From the NCBI RefSeq assembly GCF_007860095.1, contig NZ_SJPT01000003.1, positions 765,764 to 829,763 of the forward strand: DNA of 64,000 bases, written 5' to 3'. This DNA comes from Novipirellula galeiformis. Its GTDB lineage: Bacteria; Planctomycetota; Planctomycetia; Pirellulales; Pirellulaceae. The notes beneath the pieces are model-generated. The model was not told where the DNA came from. It searched no databases and was given only the letters and a program-made list of their open reading frames with translations. This document shows positions 1 to 8,744 of this stretch, piece after piece. Numbering within the stretch: position 1 is the first letter of the stretch; each line of letters opens with the position of its first letter. Both the position numbers and the translations under genes were made by a program.

Positions 1-193
1 CAATCGCGATCGGTTGGTCGCCCACCTCTAGCGTCAGCGGTTCGTCGCAATGGGTATCGAACGTCAACAGCGACCCTTGCACGAGGTCGACAATCCGGCT
101 GAGCGACACTTTTTGCTTTGCCAATGTGACGCTGACGTTAGTTCGGATGGCTAAAACGGCCTTGGAGTGGGGCGCCGCGGTATTGATTTCCAT
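1..193 (-). CDS. fliN: FliN/FliM-type flagellar motor switch protein, 5' part only
   Basis: The gene runs off the left edge of the window; 64 codons from an ATG at 193 are visible. The translated segment has the layout of the SpoA (FliM/FliN C-terminal) domain: a VSVTLAKQKVSLSRIV stretch, then GSLLTFDTHCDEPLTLEVGD, which matches the usual beta-strand pattern of FliN around its conserved D-E-P-L. Only about 14 residues precede the domain, so this is a short FliN-like protein rather than a full FliM with its CheC-like part. FliN forms the lower C-ring of the flagellar switch in the cytoplasm and helps bind CheY and export components. Other flagellar genes are expected to the left of the window. 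The identity of the domain is secure; FliN versus another SpoA protein is inference. Confidence 0.72.
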   Translation of the reverse strand, partial: MEINTAAPHSKAVLAIRTNVSVTLAKQKVSLSRIVDLVQGSLLTFDTHCDEPLTLEVGDQPIAI

Positions 194-492
194 GCTTCGA
201 CGTGGGGTCTATAATCGCTAAAACGAGGGTGGGAAGGCCTTGAATGCGGCCTGCTTACCCTCTCTTATCGGCCGTTTTAAGCGTCAAAGGTTGCCTAGAA
301 TTCCTTTAAGTGGGCCAGAATCGGGCGAATCAGGTGAATTCTTGTCGCACACCCCCCACCAGGAGGTGTAGTGGCGGTGTCTGCCCAGATACATTGTGCT
401 TTGTTGAGTCGTTGATTCAGACCGCTACGGTCACGGTGTCGGCTTCAGCCTGAGAATTCCCTCCAACCGATCTTTGTAAAGAAAGCTGCGAA
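194..492. other. Divergent spacer without a gene
   Basis: About 300 bases separate the leftward fliN-like gene from the rightward NRDE gene. No open frame with coding character lies here. The spacer must hold the promoters of both genes, but I see no clear -35/-10 pair. Confidence 0.5.
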
Positions 493-1269
493 ATGTGCTT
501 ACTGGCCGTTCAGTATCGCTTGGTCCCCGAAAGTCCAATTTTGGTGGCTGCCAATCGCGAAGAATACTACAACCGCGCAAGCTTGCCGCCTTCAATCCAA
601 TCTGGCAAACCTCGTGTCTTATGCGGGATTGACCAAAAAGCCGGTGGCACATGGCTGGGAGTGAACCAGAACGGCGTTTTCGTCGGTCTGTGCAACCGAG
701 CCACGACGATGCCCTTGTTCGGTCAGCGTTCACGTGGTTTGCTTGCTTTAGACCTGCTTCGCTGCACGACCGCCAACAAGGCGTTGGACAAAGCTCATGC
801 CGAATTTGCCAAGACGCGTTACGAAGGCTGTAACATCATCATTGCGGATGCAAGCAATGGGTATGCCATCCATGCCGATGAACGTCAAGAGGTCGTCGAA
901 CTGCGTGATGGACTGAATATCATCGGGGCCCGGAATTTGAACGACCCTGACGATCAACGCGTTCAGATGGCACGGCGCTTGTTGACGCTGCAAACGCTCG
1001 ATTCGCCCGTCAAGTTCTTGGCCGTGGCCAGCAAGGTATTTGCACGTGCACCGGTCGGCCAAGGTCGTCCGAGCATGGTGATGCGTAATCCCGAGTATGG
1101 AACCGTCAGCAGCTCGTTGATCGCCCTCGGCGTGAAGCCTCGTGACGCGATCTACCAGTTCAGCAAGGGAGCTCCAGACGAAGCGAAGTACGAAGATTTC
1201 TCGCCCATGTTGCGAGACATCCTCAGCCGCGGACTTCGTGAAGCACGCACCAAGGCCAAAGCGACTTAA
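493..1269 (+). CDS. NRDE (TANGO2/DUF833) family protein
   Basis: The 258-residue protein begins MCLLAV and carries the family signature as NREE at residues 21-24 (family form NRDE), followed by YYNRAS. The N-terminal Met-Cys start, the GGTWLGVNQNGVFVGLCNR block near residues 50-70 and the total length all fit the NRDE family, which has an Ntn-hydrolase-like fold and whose eukaryotic member TANGO2 has been linked to haem and lipid handling. No signal peptide is seen, so the protein is probably cytoplasmic. The gene is monocistronic and is followed by a strong hairpin terminator. The biochemical role in bacteria is not established, so none is assigned. The family call is strong. Confidence 0.88.
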   Translation: MCLLAVQYRLVPESPILVAANREEYYNRASLPPSIQSGKPRVLCGIDQKAGGTWLGVNQNGVFVGLCNRATTMPLFGQRSRGLLALDLLRCTTANKALDKAHAEFAKTRYEGCNIIIADASNGYAIHADERQEVVELRDGLNIIGARNLNDPDDQRVQMARRLLTLQTLDSPVKFLAVASKVFARAPVGQGRPSMVMRNPEYGTVSSSLIALGVKPRDAIYQFSKGAPDEAKYEDFSPMLRDILSRGLREARTKAKAT

Positions 1270-1326
1270 TCGCACTTCAAATCCGGCAACGTCTCTCAAG
1301 CGGGCGAATGCGGACAATCTTCGATC

Positions 1327-1366
1327 ACGGCTGGCGATGACCCCCATCATCGCCAGCCGTTTTTTG
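1327..1366 (+). terminator. Rho-independent terminator after the NRDE gene
   Basis: A perfect 14-bp stem (left arm 1327-1340, right arm 1347-1360, loop 1341-1346) is followed directly by a T run. It lies about 60 bases after the NRDE stop and faces the leftward release-factor-like gene. Confidence 0.85.
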
Positions 1367-1433
1367 TTGGCCTGATGCGCGATCGATGCCCAAGTTTTGA
1401 AAGCGTTTTGCCCGTTGCCCTCCAAAGCGATCT

Positions 1434-1988
1434 TTAACGCAGCGGCAATCGTTGATGATGGTTGCGAATTCGATTGACCAGCGCGAACGCGGTGGGGACC
1501 GATTGCACCAACGTGACAATCGCACTGGTGCTGCACTTCCATTGCCTCGCGACCAAGCTGGGTTGACCGCCCACCGCATGCAGGTCATTGAGCAGCATCG
1601 CCAACAACGCCGGTTTATCGACATTGTGTTGGTTCATTCGCTTGACGTTACCTCGATATCGATTGCGAAACGATGCTTCCAATTCGGACGGGGCAGAATC
1701 GAAGATGGATTTTGTCCTCACTTCTACCGCAAGCGTGAAGCGAAGTCGCTCCAATGCCACGTCTCGGTTCTGAGCCTGGCTACGCCGCTCGGTCGCTTCG
1801 GCCACCGTCTCGCTGGGGCGATGCAACAGAAACACACCGGAACTGGTCTTATTTCGATGTTGTCCACCGGGGCCACTGCGTCGTTGGGTGCGAAGCTCGC
1901 AATCCTCTAGCAACCGCTCGGGCGCCAACACACAAGGATGCTCACCTTGGAAAAATTCAATCGGCATCCGCTCCGCTGGCTCAGGCAT
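1434..1988 (-). CDS. Class I release-factor-like protein with GGQ motif
   Basis: The protein has the peptidyl-tRNA hydrolysis motif GGQ in the context RRSGPGGQHRNKTSSGVFL, which is the core of RF-1/RF-2 domain 3 and of the rescue factor ArfB. It lacks the codon-reading domains of RF1/RF2, so it belongs with the short stand-alone GGQ proteins that release peptides from ribosomes. The part after the GGQ domain (MNQHNVDKPALLAMLLNDLH) does not look like the simple basic tail of ArfB, so the mode of ribosome entry may differ. The chosen ATG at 1988 gives 184 residues; the frame stays open to a TTG at 2063, which would overlap the M50 gene stop, and an ATG at 1967 is also possible. It is the last gene of the leftward HlyD/M50 cluster. 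GGQ hydrolase activity is supported by sequence; a ribosome-rescue role is inference. Confidence 0.8.
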   Translation of the reverse strand: MPEPAERMPIEFFQGEHPCVLAPERLLEDCELRTQRRSGPGGQHRNKTSSGVFLLHRPSETVAEATERRSQAQNRDVALERLRFTLAVEVRTKSIFDSAPSELEASFRNRYRGNVKRMNQHNVDKPALLAMLLNDLHAVGGQPSLVARQWKCSTSAIVTLVQSVPTAFALVNRIRNHHQRLPLR

Positions 1989-2022
1989 CTGAGCTGCTTG
2001 AGGATCACCATCGCGTTTCGAG

Positions 2023-4074
2023 CTAGATTCGGCCACTGACAAACTCACCGATCCATTTGGCAAAGTCGGCGCCGATTGCGCGCGATGGCAATCGAATCAC
2101 GCCGGAGCACGGAATTCCGATCGAGTCCATCATCTCGTCGATCGCGACGGCAGGCAACGGACAAAGGATTTGGTAGTTCGCCTCACGCGTGATCGATTGA
2201 AGATCGGCGTGGATTGCCGAAACGGACTCGATGTTCGATGAAACCACCTGACTTGAACCATCATCGAGATGAATCCGCACGTGCGTGCCTGCGGTAACCA
2301 GTTCATGATCGCGAGCATCGATGCGAAAAATCGCGTGACGCGCCCCATCGGGGCTGATCCGGCACCACGGATCGCGTGAATTGATGACCGTTCCGACTTG
2401 CCCGGCAAGCCAGATCGATTTACCGGAGTTTTCCTGAGAGGATTGGGGACTCGGAGGGACCACGGTGCCAGAGATCGGCGAGCGCACCACGGCTTCGTCG
2501 AGTCGCTTTCCAGCAGCGTCCAACAACATTTCAACTGACTTTTCGGCGGCCTGCAACGTTGTCCATTGCGACGCCACCTCGGGTCGATTGAGCGATCGTC
2601 GACGCGCCAAGTCACTGCGCAATCGCGCCAAACGAAGCTCGCCTTGTAGTTGAGCCAAGTGAATCGATTCCATGTTGCTATCGAGCGTTGCGATCCATTG
2701 GCTTGCTTGCACCTGACTTCCGATTTCAGTCGCCACCGAATCAAGCTGGCTGTCGGGAGGCAGAAACACGCTGACGGCATCCGCCGAATCGACGACGCCT
2801 TGGACTTGCCGATAGCGTGGGACGGGGACGAACAAGATGGCCGCCAGAAGGCCAACGATGGACATCGCAATCGCCAACCGGCGCGAATAATGAACGTTCA
2901 TCCAACCCCCTTCTCCGCGTAGCATGTTAAAGCTCGATTTAAATTGCTGCAGAATCATTGCCATTGCCGCCATCGCAACCAATACGACGGCGATGAAACG
3001 CAGATGCATGGCAGCGGCCACCCCCATCAACAGTGTCGCAATGGCGACGAGCACGAGGGTTCGGTAGAGCAGCGAGGCAACGTGATAGACCGACAACCCT
3101 ATCGCACGGCGATCATAACGTCGAGGTCGACCGTAACCGCGACCGGCGATTCGGCTGACCACCACGGATTGAAAACAATCGCGTGCTTCGCGTCGCAGAT
3201 TGGTGCTCCGCAGCCAATCGCTCAATACATAGTATCCGTCGTAACGCATCAATGGATTGGCGTTGAATAACACCGTGCTGATCCCGCAAACAAGCATCAA
3301 ATTCATGGCATACATGCGAATCGCGGGGTCGTTCGCGGCGCACCATACAAAGGTCGCCATCGCGGCGATGATCAATTCCACGTAGATGCCAGCCAGCATC
3401 ACCGCCGCCCGTCCCAGTGCCGATGGCAATCGCCATACGTCGGTGACATCGCAATAGGGGCACGGCAAGCCGCAAAACAGAAACACGCCGATCGAATTGC
3501 TGCTCGCCCCCATCCGTCGACACATGACCGCGTGAGCCAATTCGTGGATCGTTTTCGTGACCAGGAATGCGACTGCGATCCCAAGGGAGTTGGTTGACTG
3601 GAGAAACAATGGCAAATTCTCAGCGGCATGCATCCACTGTGTACTTCGCGACAAAGCCAATATCAGCGCCGAGGCAATCACCAGACTCCACATCACGATC
3701 GCAGCGGGTGCGAACAAAATGCCGCTGAAGCGAGCCATCGATTTCGCCACCGCATCGATCGAGCCGAGCGGGATCCGTATCGCCAGCAAGGAGAAGTATG
3801 GCGTTACGACATCGGCTCTGACCCGCGTCCAACCCGCATTGTAGGCTTGGTGCCACAGCAGCGTGTCGGCGTTGCGACCGCATAATTGTTGCCAGCCCCG
3901 TTCGCTAATTCGCGAAAATCGGCCACTGACTTCGTCGATCACGATGCGTGACGCGCGCTGTCCTTCCTCGATCCGGGTCGAATCCAGATCGCTGCGGAGG
4001 CGTAAACGTGACGGTTCGATGACAGCGATGTTGGACACAGCCCATGTTGGATTGAATGATGAATCGCGATCCAC
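2023..4074 (-). CDS. Membrane M50 metalloprotease fused to a HlyD-like segment
   Basis: The protein carries HELAHA (near 3531-3548), the zinc site of site-2-type M50 proteases, then a cysteine cluster CGLPCPYCD, and further on NANPLMRYDGYY, the second conserved M50 block with the third metal ligand Asp. Several hydrophobic segments surround these motifs. The last third has no protease features: a membrane span is followed by a lipoyl/coiled-coil pattern (GSQVQASQWIATLDS, then helices, then VRSPISGTVV) typical of HlyD adaptors. Such M50-HlyD proteins are often annotated as putative peptide zinc metalloproteases. The frame is open up to a TTG at 4236, but that would overlap the upstream gene by 109 bases; the GTG at 4074 just after the upstream stop is preferred, giving 683 residues. 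The substrate is unknown. It sits in a leftward operon with two HlyD proteins and no ABC or RND pump. Confidence 0.82.
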   Translation of the reverse strand: MDRDSSFNPTWAVSNIAVIEPSRLRLRSDLDSTRIEEGQRASRIVIDEVSGRFSRISERGWQQLCGRNADTLLWHQAYNAGWTRVRADVVTPYFSLLAIRIPLGSIDAVAKSMARFSGILFAPAAIVMWSLVIASALILALSRSTQWMHAAENLPLFLQSTNSLGIAVAFLVTKTIHELAHAVMCRRMGASSNSIGVFLFCGLPCPYCDVTDVWRLPSALGRAAVMLAGIYVELIIAAMATFVWCAANDPAIRMYAMNLMLVCGISTVLFNANPLMRYDGYYVLSDWLRSTNLRREARDCFQSVVVSRIAGRGYGRPRRYDRRAIGLSVYHVASLLYRTLVLVAIATLLMGVAAAMHLRFIAVVLVAMAAMAMILQQFKSSFNMLRGEGGWMNVHYSRRLAIAMSIVGLLAAILFVPVPRYRQVQGVVDSADAVSVFLPPDSQLDSVATEIGSQVQASQWIATLDSNMESIHLAQLQGELRLARLRSDLARRRSLNRPEVASQWTTLQAAEKSVEMLLDAAGKRLDEAVVRSPISGTVVPPSPQSSQENSGKSIWLAGQVGTVINSRDPWCRISPDGARHAIFRIDARDHELVTAGTHVRIHLDDGSSQVVSSNIESVSAIHADLQSITREANYQILCPLPAVAIDEMMDSIGIPCSGVIRLPSRAIGADFAKWIGEFVSGRI

Positions 4075-4127
4075 GGATCCGTCAAGCTTCTCTGCTTGAT
4101 GATTGCCATCGCGAACGTAAACGTTCC

Positions 4128-5096
4128 CTATCGCAACCGCTCGCTCGAGAATCTCGTTGGGCTCGTTGCGCGACGGTCGATCGGCTGACTCAAGTGGACT
4201 TTCATCCGCACTTCGACCCCGGGAATCAATTGCCAACGCGATGGATCGGCTTCATCACGCTGGTTGATGATTTCCGCGTGCAATCGATAGCGAGCTCCCG
4301 GCAACATTTGAGGATCCACCGACAAGATCTTACCACGCAGCGTTTTTTCCACACCGGAGTGCGGATCGATCCAATGCACGCTGATCGGTAGTTCCCGACT
4401 TTGCCCCAACGGCAAAACATCTTGCCGCACAAGCGCATGCACATGCAAGCGATCGATTCTCGCTACCGTGACGATCGATTGACCTTTTTCAATCCATTCC
4501 CCAGGCGAGTGGCTGACTTCGAGCACTGTCCCCAAGAGCGGACTTGTGATTTCCAGATTGTGAAGTTGGTCGTCGAGCATTGCGACATCGGCTTCGCGAA
4601 GTTCCACTTCGACTTGAGCTTCGACCCGCCGTTTCTTGGCTAGCGCGACTTCCAATTCGCCACGTTCGACGGCCAAACGCAAGCGACGTATATGGCTGAG
4701 CGGAATCGCACCGCTAACGTCATTTTGAATCGAACGGTTTGAGTCGAGCTCGGCCTTGGCTTCCGCCAGTGCGGTTTCAGCGTAGCGCAGTTCCACGTCG
4801 TCCAACGCCGTCCGGCGAGCGTGCTCCAACCGCAGCGCCGACGCACGATGTCGGATCTTCAACGAGCGATCATCTAGTCGTGCGATCAGCGAATTGGCCT
4901 CAATCGGCTCATTGAGCTTCACATACACTTCGGCCACACGTCCCGACTCGACACAGGGCACATGGACTTCCGAAGCGAATCGGACCACACAATCGGTGAC
5001 CTCTACGACGGTCGTTTCTTCGGCTCGGGCCCCCGACCAGAACATCGCAAGGGGCAAGACGCAAAGCGTGAGGGCCGTGGATTTGATGGTTCTCAT
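4128..5096 (-). CDS. HlyD-family periplasmic adaptor with signal peptide
   Basis: This 322-residue protein starts with a signal peptide (hydrophobic TALTLCVLPLAMFW, ending GARA at about residue 25). The mature part shows the membrane-fusion-protein order: a first half lipoyl motif (GRVAEVYVKLNEPIEANSLIARLDD), long charged helices forming a coiled-coil hairpin at about residues 75-160, and the second lipoyl half (ITSPLLGTVLEVSHSPGEWIEKGQSI), followed by a beta-barrel-like part. HlyD/RND adaptors bridge inner-membrane transporters and outer-membrane channels. The ATG at 5096 overlaps the stop of the preceding gene as ATGA, which implies translational coupling. No transporter partner is encoded next to it. 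Confidence 0.85.
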   Translation of the reverse strand: MRTIKSTALTLCVLPLAMFWSGARAEETTVVEVTDCVVRFASEVHVPCVESGRVAEVYVKLNEPIEANSLIARLDDRSLKIRHRASALRLEHARRTALDDVELRYAETALAEAKAELDSNRSIQNDVSGAIPLSHIRRLRLAVERGELEVALAKKRRVEAQVEVELREADVAMLDDQLHNLEITSPLLGTVLEVSHSPGEWIEKGQSIVTVARIDRLHVHALVRQDVLPLGQSRELPISVHWIDPHSGVEKTLRGKILSVDPQMLPGARYRLHAEIINQRDEADPSRWQLIPGVEVRMKVHLSQPIDRRATSPTRFSSERLR

Positions 5097-7282
5097 GATG
5101 CGTTTTCCGTGGGTTGCGAGCGTGCCGATCGGTATAGACCGATCGTGCTGCGAACCGATTCGAGGGCGTCGTAGAACAAGACCTGAATTGCCGGCTTGGT
5201 ATCACAGCGGAACAACACACGAACCGGAGCCCCCGAGACAGGCCCCGCCCCCGCGATCGCGCCGATATCGTCTCCCTCGTCGATGCGAAGCACCACCGCT
5301 TTGGAATCAGAGTCGTCCTTTGCATTACGCGTGGAGGGTCCAAATTGCTGGACGATTGCCGTGTGATTCGGTGTGTCGGTCCCATCAATGATCACGGCCG
5401 TGCGCAGCGTTTCGGATTTCAGCGCCGCACGCACCGGGACGATCCGCGAAACGGGAACGCGAGCGTCAACCAACCACGATGTTTCCTTTCCGATGACTTC
5501 CAGCAGTTTGTCGCCTCGCCCCACAGGACGTCCCAGCAAACGACGTTCGATTTGCCAGCTGTCGACGACCCCATCATGGGAAGCTCGCAGCACGAGCGAG
5601 TCTTTGACCTGTTCCAAAATTTGCATTTGGTCATCGATCGCTTGCAATTCTTCGACCACCAAACTGCGCTCGCTTTGGATTTGTTCATGGCGTTCACTTC
5701 GATGCGACGCGGTATCGACCAACGCTGTCGTAATCGCTGCCTGTTTTTGTGAAAGCACCGCACGGCGACCGATGAGCGACGTGATCTGTTGTTCCAACTC
5801 GGGGTCGCTCATCGTCACCAAGTCTTGCCCTTTGCGAACACGTTCGCCATGAGCAACGTGGATCTGTTGAACAATGGCGCTGCGGGCAGCAAACAACGTT
5901 TGAATGTTCGAGGGTCGTAAGGTCGCGGGCGTCGTGATCACCATCGGTACGGGAAAAAAGGCAACCACCAAGGCGAGCGTGAACATCCCGATTGCGACCA
6001 TCCTAGCGAACCAATTCCCGCTGCCGTTTCCTCGCGTTTGGTTCGCAAACGAAACGAGCCATCGGCCTCCAGGAATCGCTTCAATGCTGCGGCGATGCCG
6101 TGTGGCAAGCCCAGCGTGCTCGGTCAATCGTTGGAGCTCGCCCGCGATCGCTTGGCAATCAATCGGATTATCGACCTTCGAGAGACAAACAAGACACAAT
6201 GCGTCGGCAGCATCGGAGGCGGCAACGACTCGCGGTTGCAGCGCCGGGGCGACTTTGTCCGACGATGCGTCGGCCTCCAACAGCGAGGTGGTTTTAGGCG
6301 CATAAAAAGACTCCGCAGCCTCGACGATTTGCCTTGCCGCTGCGCCGCGAACATCAATCGTGTTGACGTAGCTAACCGCACACAGTTCCGCTTCCGCGCC
6401 GCGAACGTAGCAAAGCCCCACCCGATCGAAGCCAAAAAGATCGGAAACGGCATCGACGATTCGAGCTTCGATTTGCTTTCGGCTGGAAAGCCCATGGATC
6501 GACGCAATGACCGCGTCGACTTGCTCGGAGCATTGTTGTCGGCGTTGCAGATCGCGAAGTCGATCGCCGCGTAAAAACTCGCCCGCGAGATCCGCCATCT
6601 GGGCGACAAATCGTAAATAGCCGCGCTGGGTTGCCACTCCGCCCCCTTGCTCGAGGAAAACTTCGAGCACATAGGCATCGTTTTGGCGCTCCGAGTCGCA
6701 CTCGATCGGCACCACTGCGGCGGGAAAATGCGTTGGGTTGGTGGGGACTTCGGGATCGCTAGCATCTGGCGTGGGGGGCACCACAACCGGCTGAGCCGCC
6801 TCCATGACCTCCAACAACATGCGGTGGTGCGATGCGTGCGAGGCCTCCGGGATCGAGCGATCGGTGATCGTGCCGATCCGGTGCACGACGCTGATCGTCG
6901 TCCGCATCGAATCCCTGCGTGTTTTCGCCCCCGCTGGGGCATCCACGATACGTTCAGCGACCGCTTCGGTACGCCAGATTACGACACCTTCGGCCGCCAT
7001 CGCGCGGAGGATACGATCCGCCAACATCCCCAAAAATTCGCTGCGAGATCGCTCGCTACGTACCGCTAAGGCGACCTCGCGAACGATTTCCGAAATTTCA
7101 CGTCGAGTTTCGTCCACCAACGCATCGGGGTTCCGGTGCGGTTGCGAAGCCGGCGCAGCACCGCTGGGGCGGAGCGGTGAACTCGCGGGCGAAAAAACGA
7201 ATGGCGCGTCCGTCGTGGCCGAATTCACGTGATTTGATAGGTATGTGAACGTGGGTTTCGTGAAGATGCGGCGGAGACGCAC
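5093..7282 (-). CDS. GAF-domain protein fused to a membrane-anchored HlyD adaptor
   Basis: First gene of the leftward cluster, 729 residues. Roughly the first 420 residues are cytoplasmic-looking and contain a GAF-type sensor region (about 245-400, with AVSDLFGFDRVGLCYVRG) preceded by a second GAF-like stretch at about 50-210. A single membrane span follows (MVAIGMFTLALVVAFFPVPM), then a HlyD-type adaptor: a lipoyl half (VQQIHVAHGERVRKGQDLV), a coiled-coil pair, and the return half (SLVLRASHDGVVDSWQI). GAF domains bind small ligands, so this protein could couple an internal signal to an export or envelope complex. The start is a GTG at 7282 without a clear Shine-Dalgarno site; a GTG at 7228 is an alternative. 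Domain calls are from sequence pattern; the sensing role is inference. Confidence 0.8.
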   Translation of the reverse strand: MRLRRIFTKPTFTYLSNHVNSATTDAPFVFSPASSPLRPSGAAPASQPHRNPDALVDETRREISEIVREVALAVRSERSRSEFLGMLADRILRAMAAEGVVIWRTEAVAERIVDAPAGAKTRRDSMRTTISVVHRIGTITDRSIPEASHASHHRMLLEVMEAAQPVVVPPTPDASDPEVPTNPTHFPAAVVPIECDSERQNDAYVLEVFLEQGGGVATQRGYLRFVAQMADLAGEFLRGDRLRDLQRRQQCSEQVDAVIASIHGLSSRKQIEARIVDAVSDLFGFDRVGLCYVRGAEAELCAVSYVNTIDVRGAAARQIVEAAESFYAPKTTSLLEADASSDKVAPALQPRVVAASDAADALCLVCLSKVDNPIDCQAIAGELQRLTEHAGLATRHRRSIEAIPGGRWLVSFANQTRGNGSGNWFARMVAIGMFTLALVVAFFPVPMVITTPATLRPSNIQTLFAARSAIVQQIHVAHGERVRKGQDLVTMSDPELEQQITSLIGRRAVLSQKQAAITTALVDTASHRSERHEQIQSERSLVVEELQAIDDQMQILEQVKDSLVLRASHDGVVDSWQIERRLLGRPVGRGDKLLEVIGKETSWLVDARVPVSRIVPVRAALKSETLRTAVIIDGTDTPNHTAIVQQFGPSTRNAKDDSDSKAVVLRIDEGDDIGAIAGAGPVSGAPVRVLFRCDTKPAIQVLFYDALESVRSTIGLYRSARSQPTENAS

Positions 7283-7644
7283 CCATTGACAACGTCCTCA
7301 GGTAGCAAAACTGGGCGTGGCCAGCAATATCGGTTGGGAAATGCCCCGCTCAAGTTGCCCGCTCAAGATGTCCGGCCAGGGCGTCCGAAAAGTCGCCTAG
7401 GTCAATTCTCGAACCGATTTTGCTAAGGTTCGTAAAACCTAAGGGCCGTTTGCCAAGGAAACGAAAAATGGGGGCTTCCGGTTTGTCTCCATTCCGCTTG
7501 AAACGAGTACCAAAGATTGGTTAGCTCCTTGCCTCCTACCTTGGGGCCGCAACACTCCACCGATCCGCGAATCGGGCTCCCTGCGACTCGGAAAAAGGGG
7601 CCGCGAAAATATGACAGTGCAATCCATGGGGAAATCAAAAAACA
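7283..7644. other. Divergent regulatory spacer between GAF-HlyD cluster and moxR operon
   Basis: About 360 bases with no convincing gene. It must hold the promoters of two divergent operons. A small imperfect direct repeat (CCGCTCAAGTTG then CCGCTCAAGATG, near 7346-7370) is visible; I could not identify -35/-10 boxes. Confidence 0.45.
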
Positions 7645-8676
7645 ATGTTTGAATCAAATGCGGCGGATCATGACAGCGCCGACCCGCAACCGATCGCCGA
7701 CAAGCAATTGGCCGAGAAAATCGAGCGACACGCCGAACCGATGCAGCGACTGGCCCACGAGGTTGCCAAAACCTTGGTCGGCCAACAGGTGCTCGTCCAT
7801 CGTATGCTCGTCGGGCTCTTGACCGGCGGACACCTGTTAATCGAAGGGGTCCCAGGACTGGCCAAGACGACGGCGGTGGCAACGTTATCCAAAGCCATCC
7901 ACGCGGATTTTCAGCGTCTACAGTTCACTCCCGATTTATTGCCCGCCGATTTGATTGGGACGCAGGTGTATCGCCCTGCACAACAAGAATTTGTGGTTCA
8001 AAAAGGGCCGATCTTTGCCAACTTGATCCTGGCCGACGAAATCAATCGTGCTCCGGCAAAGGTGCAAAGTGCGCTGCTCGAAGCGATGCAAGACCGTCAA
8101 GTCACGATCGGGGGTGAGACGTTTCCGTTGCCTAATCCGTTTCTTGTCATGGCGACGCAAAACCCGATCGAGCAAGAGGGGACGTATCCTTTGCCCGAAG
8201 CGCAAATGGACCGTTTTATGATGAAGGTGGTCGTCGACTATCCAACGCGAAACGAAGAGCTCGAAATCCTCGCTCGGATGTCTCGCACGCGCCGTGTCGA
8301 AGAGGTGACCGCCGTTACCACGCCCAGCGAAGTGATGCAGGCACGCGATTTGGTCGACATGGTGTTCGTCGATCAGCGGATCGCCGAATACATCGTCGAT
8401 TTGGTGATGGCCACTCGCAAATGTGAAGCGTACGGCTTGTCGATTTCCCAGTGGATTCAATTCGGCGCTTCGCCGCGTGCGACCATCAACTTGACGTTGG
8501 CGGCAAAGGCTAATGCGTTTTTGCATCACCGCGCCTACGTGACTCCCCAAGATGTAAAGGACATCGCGATGGACGTCCTTCGCCACCGCGTCATGATCAC
8601 GTACGAAGCTGAAGCCGAAGAGAAAACCAGCGAGCACATCGTACAGATGATTTTGGATGCGGTTCCGGTTCCATAG
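7645..8676 (+). CDS. moxR: MoxR-type AAA+ ATPase
   Basis: The 343-residue protein shows the MoxR set of motifs: Walker A GVPGLAKT at about residues 68-75, Walker B ILADEINRAP at about 128-137, sensor 1 MATQNPIEQEGTYPLPEAQ and the arginine finger region DRFMMK. MoxR ATPases are cytoplasmic chaperone-like AAA+ proteins that act with von Willebrand factor A (VWA) proteins, often to mature enzymes or envelope complexes. It leads a seven-gene operon (DUF58, BatA, BatB, TPR and BatD/E proteins follow), the classic MoxR/Bat neighbourhood. The ATG at 7645 is the first good start. The family call is firm; the client of the system is not visible from sequence. Confidence 0.95.
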   Translation: MFESNAADHDSADPQPIADKQLAEKIERHAEPMQRLAHEVAKTLVGQQVLVHRMLVGLLTGGHLLIEGVPGLAKTTAVATLSKAIHADFQRLQFTPDLLPADLIGTQVYRPAQQEFVVQKGPIFANLILADEINRAPAKVQSALLEAMQDRQVTIGGETFPLPNPFLVMATQNPIEQEGTYPLPEAQMDRFMMKVVVDYPTRNEELEILARMSRTRRVEEVTAVTTPSEVMQARDLVDMVFVDQRIAEYIVDLVMATRKCEAYGLSISQWIQFGASPRATINLTLAAKANAFLHHRAYVTPQDVKDIAMDVLRHRVMITYEAEAEEKTSEHIVQMILDAVPVP

Positions 8677-8744
8677 CAAGGTTTCGGTTCCTTCGCGAAT
8701 CGTCTCGTTCGTTTTCTTCCCCGTTCCTCGATGACTCACTCACT

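Noticed and set aside
748-1542. A 264-codon minus-strand frame opposite the NRDE gene
   Set aside because: It crosses the strong terminator at 1327-1366 and has no domain pattern; the NRDE gene on the other strand is clear.
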